12,548 bases of DNA, taken from positions 1 to 12,548 of the forward strand of contig USDD01000077.1 of NCBI GenBank assembly GCA_900553265.1. The letters run 5' to 3'. Both the position numbers and the translations under genes were made by a program. Source of the stretch: an uncultured Eubacteriales bacterium. GTDB lineage: Bacteria; Bacillota; Clostridia; Christensenellales; Aristaeellaceae. The notes beneath the pieces are model-generated. The model did not search any database. It was not told the origin of the DNA and saw only the letters and a list, made by a program, of their open reading frames with translations. Below, piece by piece: positions 6,926-12,548 of this stretch (the stretch's first letter is position 1; each line of letters starts with the position of its first letter).

Positions 6926-9900
6926 TCAGATTTCCAGCTCGCCGGTGTAGACCAGCTCGGCGCTGCCGTGGAGCGTCACGCCGTTTTCGCGCACGCGGAC
7001 GATGAGCGTTCCGCCGGGCACCTGAATGGTCAGGTCGCTGTCCCGGGCGCACAGGCCGTTCTCCACGGCGGCGGCCGCCGCCGCGCACGCGCCGCTGCCG
7101 CAGGCCATGGTCTCGCCGCTGCCGCGCTCGTAGCAGCGCATGCGCAGCGTCGTGCGGTTGACCACGCGGACGAACTCGGTATTCACGCGTTCGGGGAACA
7201 CGGGCGCGTTTTCAAACCGCGGGCCGATCTCGCTCAGGTCGAGGGTGTCCACCTTGTCGGTGAACACCACGCAGTGGGGATTGCCCAGCGACATGCAGGT
7301 GATGTTGTACAGCCTTCCGCCGATGCGCGCGGGATAGCGCACGGCGCGCTCCACGGGCAGCGTGCAGGGCAGGCTGGCGGTGCGCAGATCCGGAACGCCC
7401 ATGTCCACGGACACGGAGGAGACGCGGCCGTTGCGTGTGTAGACCTTCAGAGCTTTCACGCCGCTGGCGGTTTCGATGGTCAGGCTGTCGCTCTGAACGA
7501 TGCCATTGTCGTAGAGGTACTTCGCCACGCAGCGGATGCAGTTGCCGGCCATGCGGCCCTCGGAGCCGTCGCTGTTGAACATGGTCATCTTCGCGTCGGC
7601 CGCGTCCGAGCGCTCGATGAGCGCGATGCCGTCCGCGCCCACGCCGTAGTGGGGGCGGCAGAGCCTGACGCACAGGGACTCGGGATAGACCAGCGCGCCG
7701 GAGCGGTTGTCGATGACGATGTAGTCGTTGCCGGTGGACTGCATCTTGGCAAAGCGCAGCCGGCCGCGCTCGCGGCGCATGTGGTTGATGTCCACCAGCT
7801 CGGTGTTCATCTGGTTGTAGCGGCTGGCGATGATGTCGGCCAGCGCGTTGGCCGTATCCAGCGAGGTCAGGCACGCGATGTTCAGCAGCAGCGCCTTGCG
7901 GTGCAGCGCGATGTAGTCGTCCAGCGTGGAGTCCAGCAGCGCGCCGGTGTAGACGATGTAGTGGATCGCGCCGCTCTCCAGCAGCGCGGCGGTGGCGCTC
8001 ATCTCGTGAATGTCCTCCACCGTCTGCACGGGAATGCCCAGCGTGGAGATGGCCGCCGCCGTGCCCGACGTGGCGTACAGCCGGCAGCCCAGGTCGCTGA
8101 ACTTCCGGGCCAGAGCGAGCACCTCGAAGTAGTCGTATTCGTCCACGCTCAGCAGCACGCCCGTCTCCTCGCCGGGATGGGGCAGGCGGATGCCCGAGCT
8201 GACCAGTCCCTTGAACAGCGCCTCGGCCATGTCCTTGCCGATGCCCAGCACCTCGCCGGTGGACTTCATCTCCGGGCTGAGGTAGCTGTTCGCGTCGGTG
8301 AGCTTCTCGAAGGAGAAGACGGGAACCTTCACCGCGCAGTAGGGCGGCGTCTTGTAAAGGCCGGTGCCGTAGCCCAGCTCCTTCAGCTTCTGGCCGATCA
8401 TGACCCGGGAGGCCAGATCCACCATGGGCACGCCCGTGACCTTGCTGATGTAGGGAATGGTTCGGGACGCGCGGGGGTTGACCTCGATGACGTACAGCTC
8501 GCCGCCGTAGATCAGGTACTGGATGTTCACCAGACCCTTCGTGCCCAGCGCCAGCGCCAGTCTGGTGGAGCTTTCGACGATAATCTTCAGCATGCGGTCG
8601 TTGATGTTGTAGGGCGGATAGACGGCGATGGAGTCGCCGGAGTGCACGCCCGCGCGCTCAATGTGCTCCATTACGCCGGGAATCAGCACGTCCGTGCCAT
8701 CGGAGATCACGTCCACCTCCAGCTCCACGCCGGGCATGTACTTGTCCACCAGCACCGGGTTGTCGATGCCGCCGGCCAGAATGCGCGCCATGTAGCGCTT
8801 GACGTCGTAGGGCTGATGAGCGATGGTCATGTTCTGACCGCCGATGACGTAGCTGGGGCGCAGCAGCACCGGATAGCCCAGCGTCTCGGCGGCGGAGAGC
8901 GCCTCCTCCAGCGTGCGCACGCCCGCGCCCTTGGGGCGGCGGATGGAGAATTTCTCCAGCAGCTCGTCGAAGCGCTCGCGGTCCTCTGCGATGTCGATGC
9001 CCTCGGCGGAGGTGCCCAGAATGGGAATGCCCGCCCGGTCCAGCGTCTGGGTCAGGCGAATGGCCGTCTGACCGCCGAAGGCCACCACCACGCCCACGGG
9101 CTTCTCCACGTCGATGATGCGCAGCACGTCCTCGTCGGTCAGCGGCTCGAAGTAGAGCCGGTCGGCGGTGTCGTAGTCGGTGGAGACGGTCTCGGGGTTG
9201 TTGTTGATGATGACCACGTCGTAGCCGAGCTTTTTGAGCGTCCAGACGCAGTGGACGGAGGAATAGTCGAACTCGATGCCCTGGCCGATGCGGATGGGGC
9301 CGGAGCCGAGCACGATGATGACCGGCTTGCCCGAGCGGGGGAACGCGCGGGACTCGCACTCCGCGTCGAAGGTGGAGTAGAAGTAGGGCGTCTCCGCGTC
9401 GAATTCCGCGCCGCAGGTGTCCACCATCTTGAACGCGGACTGCACCTCGGGCAGCGTCTTCGCGCCGGAGAGCCGCTTCAGCGCCGCGTCGGTGTAGCCG
9501 AGCTTTTTGCCGGCGAGATACTGCGCGTCCGTCAGACCATGGGCAATGCTCGCCTCGTAATCCGCCAGCTTCTGGAGCTTGCTCAGGAACCAGCGGTCGA
9601 TCTTCGTGATCTCGTGGATGTGCTCTACGGAAATGCCGCGCTTGAGCGCCTCGAACACGGTGAACAGCCGATGGTCGTCCACCCGGTGGAGCCGCTCTTC
9701 GATGTCTACGCCGCTGTCGTCCGCACGGTTGAGCGTGTCCAGCTTGATCTCCGCGCCGCGCACGGCCTTCATCAGCGCCATTTCGAAGCTGTTGGCGATG
9801 GACATGACCTCGCCGGTGGCCTTCATCTGAGTGCCCAGCGTGCGGCTCGCGCCCGCAAACTTGTCGAAGGGCCACTTGGGGAATTTGACCACCACGTAGT

Positions 9901-10951
9901 CTAGCGTCGGCTCAAAGCAGGCGCAGGTCTTGCCCGTGACCTCGTTTTTGATCTCGTCCAGCGTGTAGCCCAGCGCGATCTTGGTGGTGACCTTGGCGAT
10001 GGGATAGCCGGTGGCCTTGCTGGCCAGCGCCGACGAGCGGGACACGCGGGGGTTGACCTCGATGACGGCGTATTCGAAGCTGTCGGGATTCAGCGCGAAC
10101 TGGCAGTTGCAGCCGCCCACGATGCCCAGCGCCGAGATGATGTTCAGCGCCGCGCTGCGCAGCATCTGATATTCCTTGTCCGAGAGGGTCAGCGCCGGGG
10201 CGACGACGATGGAGTCGCCGGTGTGCACGCCCACTGGGTCGAAGTTCTCCATGGAGCACACGGCGATGGCGTTGCCCGCGGAATCGCGCATGACCTCGAA
10301 CTCGATTTCCTTCCAGCCCGCCACGGAACGCTCGATGAGCACCTGGGTGATGGGCGACATGTCCAGACCCGTGCGGGCGATCTGGCTCAGCTCCTCGGCG
10401 CTGGCCGCCGCGCCGCCGCCCGCGCCGCCCAGAGTGAAGGCCGGGCGCACGATGACGGGATAGCCGATCTTCTCCGCCACGGCCAGCGCCTGAGAGACGT
10501 CGTTGGCGATGCCCGAGGGAATGGTCGGCTCGCCGATTTCGGCCATCGCGTCCTTGAACAGCTGGCGATCCTCCGCCTTGTCGATGGCGTCCACGTTCAC
10601 GCCGATCAGCTCTACGCCCCGGCTTTCGAGGAAGCCCTCTTTGGAAAGCTGCATGGCCAGCGTCAGGCCCGTCTGCCCGCCCAGACCCGCCAGCATGCTG
10701 TCGGGCTTTTCGTGGTCGATGATGCGTCTGAGCGTGGGCACGGTCAGCGGCTCCAGGTAGATTTCGTCCGCCAGCGCGCTGTCGGTCATGATGGTCGCGG
10801 GGTTGGAATTGACCAGCACCACGTTCACGCCCGCTTCCTTCAGCACGCGGCAGGCCTGCGCGCCGGCGTAGTCGAACTCGGCGGCCTGGCCGATGACGAT
10901 GGGGCCGGAGCCGATCATCAGCACCTTTTTGATCTTCGGATTCAGCGGCAT
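6926..10951 (-). CDS. carB: CarB-DapF fusion: carbamoyl-phosphate synthase large subunit joined to diaminopimelate epimerase
   Basis: A single open frame of 1341 codons. Residues 1 to about 1060 are a full CarB: first ATP-grasp half (PVIVRPAFTLGGAGGG, 165-180), oligomerisation region near 400-540, second ATP-grasp half (PVLLRPSYVIGGQNM, 694-708), and MGS-like allosteric domain near 930-1060 (TSGTAAAISTLGIPV). It makes carbamoyl phosphate from bicarbonate, ATP and ammonia delivered by CarA. Residues 1063-1341 are a full-length diaminopimelate epimerase, converting LL- to meso-DAP for lysine and peptidoglycan: TGNDYIVID, PHYGVGADGIAL, NSDGSEG, SLGNPHC, NTEFVRV, and ERGSGETMACGSGAC with Cys1284. 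The expected first catalytic Cys is Ala1135 (MAGNC), with Cys1138 close by. The link TELVDINHMRRERGRLRFAK holds no stop, and the possible internal ATG at 7780 has no good ribosome binding site. The start at 10951 has GGGAGG 9 bases upstream and overlaps carA by 10 bases. Confidence 0.93.
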   Translation of the reverse strand: MPLNPKIKKVLMIGSGPIVIGQAAEFDYAGAQACRVLKEAGVNVVLVNSNPATIMTDSALADEIYLEPLTVPTLRRIIDHEKPDSMLAGLGGQTGLTLAMQLSKEGFLESRGVELIGVNVDAIDKAEDRQLFKDAMAEIGEPTIPSGIANDVSQALAVAEKIGYPVIVRPAFTLGGAGGGAAASAEELSQIARTGLDMSPITQVLIERSVAGWKEIEFEVMRDSAGNAIAVCSMENFDPVGVHTGDSIVVAPALTLSDKEYQMLRSAALNIISALGIVGGCNCQFALNPDSFEYAVIEVNPRVSRSSALASKATGYPIAKVTTKIALGYTLDEIKNEVTGKTCACFEPTLDYVVVKFPKWPFDKFAGASRTLGTQMKATGEVMSIANSFEMALMKAVRGAEIKLDTLNRADDSGVDIEERLHRVDDHRLFTVFEALKRGISVEHIHEITKIDRWFLSKLQKLADYEASIAHGLTDAQYLAGKKLGYTDAALKRLSGAKTLPEVQSAFKMVDTCGAEFDAETPYFYSTFDAECESRAFPRSGKPVIIVLGSGPIRIGQGIEFDYSSVHCVWTLKKLGYDVVIINNNPETVSTDYDTADRLYFEPLTDEDVLRIIDVEKPVGVVVAFGGQTAIRLTQTLDRAGIPILGTSAEGIDIAEDRERFDELLEKFSIRRPKGAGVRTLEEALSAAETLGYPVLLRPSYVIGGQNMTIAHQPYDVKRYMARILAGGIDNPVLVDKYMPGVELEVDVISDGTDVLIPGVMEHIERAGVHSGDSIAVYPPYNINDRMLKIIVESSTRLALALGTKGLVNIQYLIYGGELYVIEVNPRASRTIPYISKVTGVPMVDLASRVMIGQKLKELGYGTGLYKTPPYCAVKVPVFSFEKLTDANSYLSPEMKSTGEVLGIGKDMAEALFKGLVSSGIRLPHPGEETGVLLSVDEYDYFEVLALARKFSDLGCRLYATSGTAAAISTLGIPVQTVEDIHEMSATAALLESGAIHYIVYTGALLDSTLDDYIALHRKALLLNIACLTSLDTANALADIIASRYNQMNTELVDINHMRRERGRLRFAKMQSTGNDYIVIDNRSGALVYPESLCVRLCRPHYGVGADGIALIERSDAADAKMTMFNSDGSEGRMAGNCIRCVAKYLYDNGIVQSDSLTIETASGVKALKVYTRNGRVSSVSVDMGVPDLRTASLPCTLPVERAVRYPARIGGRLYNITCMSLGNPHCVVFTDKVDTLDLSEIGPRFENAPVFPERVNTEFVRVVNRTTLRMRCYERGSGETMACGSGACAAAAAAVENGLCARDSDLTIQVPGGTLIVRVRENGVTLHGSAELVYTGELEI

Positions 10952-12012
10952 GACGATTCGCCTCCCATCATGGACATAAAGCGGTCGAACAGGAACGAGG
11001 TGTCCTTCGGGCCGGAGCAGGCCTCGGGATGGAACTGCACGGTGAAGGCGTTCCATTCGGGATAGTCGACGCCCTCGCAGGTGCCGTCGTTGGCGTTGAC
11101 GAAGCGAATCTGCCCGGCCTTCACCGAGTCGGACACGACGGCGTAGCCGTGGTTCTGGCTGGTGATGTAGGTGCGGCTTCCGCCGATCTCGCGCACGGGC
11201 TGGTTTGCGCCGCGATGGCCGTACTTCATCTTCTCCGTGCGCCCGCCGGCGGCCAGCGCCGTCAGCTGATGGCCCAGACAGATGCCGAACAGGGGAACCC
11301 TGCCCAGCAGCTTCGCGATCTGCGCGATGCAGAAGGTGTTCTCGCCGGGATCGCCCGGGCCGTTGGAGAGCATCACGCCGTCGGGATGTGCGGCGAGAAT
11401 CTCCTCGGCGGCGGTGGCGGCGGGGAATACCGTCACCTCGCAGCCGCGCTTCTGCAGCTCGCGGATGATGTTGCGCTTCGCGCCGTAGTCGATCAGCGCG
11501 ACTCTGCGCACCGTCTCGCCCTGAGCGGGATGGACGGCGGGGGCCCTGCAGGTGACTTCGCTGACCACGCCGGTTACGGCGTAGCGCTGAATCTCGCCCA
11601 GATCCTCCGGGATTTCCGAGGTAATCATGGCGTTCATCACGCCGCTTTCGCGAATTTTGCGGGTGATGGCGCGGGTGTCCACACCGCAGATGCCCGGAAC
11701 GCCGCGCTCCTTCAGGAAGCGATCCAGATCGTATTCGCAGCGGAAATTGGACGGCGCGTCGCACCATTCGCGCACGACGTAGCCCCGCGCGGCGACTTCG
11801 CCCTCGAAATCCGCCTCGATTACGCCGTAGTTGCCGATGAGCGGAAAGGTCTGAAGCACGATCTGTCCGGCATAGCTCGGGTCGGTCAGGGTTTCCAGAT
11901 AGCCGACCATGCCGGTGGTGAACACCAGCTCGCCCACCGCCGGCGCGTCCGCGCCGAAGGCCGAGCCTTGATAGACGGTTCCGTCCGAGAGAACCAGATA
12001 AGCCTTTTTCAT
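10942..12012 (-). CDS. carA: Carbamoyl-phosphate synthase small subunit (glutaminase)
   Basis: A complete CarA of 356 residues, normal for the family. The N-terminal CPSase small-chain domain (about 1-150) is followed by a class I glutamine amidotransferase domain with nucleophile Cys245 in LFGICLGHQL, and His328 and Glu330 in VQFHPEAC. It releases ammonia from glutamine and passes it through the tunnel to CarB. The ATG at 12012 is 15 bases after the argF stop, with AGAGG 7 bases upstream. Its 3' end overlaps carB by 10 bases, and the carB ribosome binding site lies within its last codons, which suggests translational coupling. The position after argF points to arginine synthesis as the main purpose, although carbamoyl phosphate also feeds pyrimidines. 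Confidence 0.97.
   Translation of the reverse strand: MKKAYLVLSDGTVYQGSAFGADAPAVGELVFTTGMVGYLETLTDPSYAGQIVLQTFPLIGNYGVIEADFEGEVAARGYVVREWCDAPSNFRCEYDLDRFLKERGVPGICGVDTRAITRKIRESGVMNAMITSEIPEDLGEIQRYAVTGVVSEVTCRAPAVHPAQGETVRRVALIDYGAKRNIIRELQKRGCEVTVFPAATAAEEILAAHPDGVMLSNGPGDPGENTFCIAQIAKLLGRVPLFGICLGHQLTALAAGGRTEKMKYGHRGANQPVREIGGSRTYITSQNHGYAVVSDSVKAGQIRFVNANDGTCEGVDYPEWNAFTVQFHPEACSGPKDTSFLFDRFMSMMGGESSCR
10959..10968 (-). promoter_or_regulatory. Ribosome binding site of carB inside carA
   Basis: GGGAGG on the minus strand, within the last codons of carA and 9 bases before the carB ATG at 10951. It sets the carB start and shows that the longer open frame reaching to 11767 is not the real gene start. 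Confidence 0.7.
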
Positions 12013-12027
12013 AGGAAAGCCTCTTTA

Positions 12028-12548
12028 TTATTCGCTCAGCGTGCTGTACAGCACGGCCTTGATGGTGTGCATGCGGTTCTCCGCCTCGTCGAAGACGATG
12101 GACTGCGGGCTCTCGAAGACCTCGTCCGTGACCTCCATGTCCTTCCGGCCGAAGGCCTCGCCCATCTCCTTGCCGATGGTGGTGTTGAGGTCGTGGAAGG
12201 AGGGCAGGCAGTGCATGAAGACGGCCTGGGAACCGGCCTTGGCCATCAGGGCGGAATTCACCTGATAGGGGGCCAGGTCCGCGATGCGCTCCGCCCAGGT
12301 CTCCATGGGCTCACCCATAGAGACCCACACGTCGGTATAGAGGACGTCCGCGCCCTGGACGGCGGTCTCCGGATCCTCGCAGAACTCCAGCACCGCCCCG
12401 GTCTCCTGGGCCACGGCCTGGCACTGGGCCACCAGCTCCGGCTTGGGGAAATACTTCTTGGGGGCGCAGGCCACGAAGTGCATGCCCATCTTGGCGCAGC
12501 CCACCATCAGCGAATTGCCCATGTTGTAGCGGGCGTCCCCCAGGTACA
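12028..12548 (-). CDS. argF: Ornithine carbamoyltransferase (5' end missing)
   Basis: The frame is open to the right-hand edge, so only the C-terminal 173 codons are seen; the ATG at 12522 is internal (preceded in frame by YLGDARYN). The ornithine-binding half is present: YLGDARYNMGNSLM, the catalytic-loop motif HCLPSFHD, and DVWVSMGE in the usual order, then the C-terminal helix ending in YSTLSE. It joins carbamoyl phosphate to ornithine to form citrulline in arginine synthesis. HCLPSFHD is typical of ornithine rather than aspartate carbamoyltransferase. The carA start follows after 15 bases, so enzyme and substrate supply are in one operon. The promoter and any arginine-responsive control lie outside the window. 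The gene could also be called argI, and the catabolic form (arcB) is less likely next to carAB. Confidence 0.93.
   Translation of the reverse strand, partial: YLGDARYNMGNSLMVGCAKMGMHFVACAPKKYFPKPELVAQCQAVAQETGAVLEFCEDPETAVQGADVLYTDVWVSMGEPMETWAERIADLAPYQVNSALMAKAGSQAVFMHCLPSFHDLNTTIGKEMGEAFGRKDMEVTDEVFESPQSIVFDEAENRMHTIKAVLYSTLSE

Noticed and set aside
7778..7780. A separate dapF gene starting at the internal ATG
   Set aside because: No stop codon ends carB before it, and only a weak GGTGG lies 11 bases upstream. Fusion is the simpler reading, though internal initiation cannot be fully excluded.
6776..9904. A 1042-codon open frame on the plus strand opposite carB-dapF
   Set aside because: It is a shadow of high-GC codon use in the opposite gene. 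Its translation is low in complexity (rich in His, Ala, Val, Gly), with no domain and no ribosome binding site.
10952..11767. Upstream extension of the carB frame into carA
   Set aside because: This part overlaps the real carA in another frame. CarB begins at MPLNPKIKK with a ribosome binding site at 10951.
1..12548. CRISPR array, rRNA, tRNA, transposase or integrase genes
   Set aside because: No regularly spaced repeats, no cloverleaf or rRNA sequence, and no transposase or recombinase motif was seen on either strand.

Overview
The window looks like a piece of a bacterial chromosome with high GC in its housekeeping genes. It probably comes from an anaerobic Firmicute of the Clostridia, possibly a gut lineage. 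This rests on a T-box leader in front of cysS, strong AGGAGG-type ribosome binding sites, sigma-A type promoters, a GH78 rhamnosidase, and an arginine/carbamoyl-phosphate operon. The exact genus cannot be named from sequence alone.

Layout, left to right. (1) 1-1434, plus strand: the 3' part of an alpha-L-rhamnosidase (GH78). (2) 1467-1507: a strong hairpin between convergent genes, probably a two-way terminator. (3) 1524-5173, minus strand: a promoter, a complete T-box riboswitch, cysS, then nadE 30 bp behind it. Cysteinyl-tRNA synthetase and glutamine-dependent NAD synthase therefore probably share one uncharged-tRNA-sensing leader. (4) 5181-6872: an island of clearly lower GC carrying one 406-codon gene of unrecognised family with its own promoter. 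An imperfect direct repeat (26 of 32 positions) lies at both edges, as if the segment was inserted between two housekeeping operons that run in the same direction. (5) 6867-12548, minus strand: the operon argF (partial) - carA - carB::dapF, ending in a clear intrinsic terminator.

Two features of the last operon stand out. The carbamoyl-phosphate synthase large subunit runs without a stop codon into a full-length diaminopimelate epimerase, giving a predicted 1341-residue CarB-DapF fusion. That epimerase also has Ala where the family's first catalytic Cys is expected (MAGNC instead of the usual MCGNG), with a Cys three residues later.

Functionally, argF and carAB supply carbamoyl phosphate and citrulline for arginine (and carbamoyl phosphate for pyrimidines). 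The DapF part would make meso-diaminopimelate for lysine and peptidoglycan. cysS and nadE are core translation and cofactor genes, both using ATP with adenylate chemistry. The best candidate for something undescribed is the low-GC 406-residue gene. I see no sequence motif in it that assigns a function.
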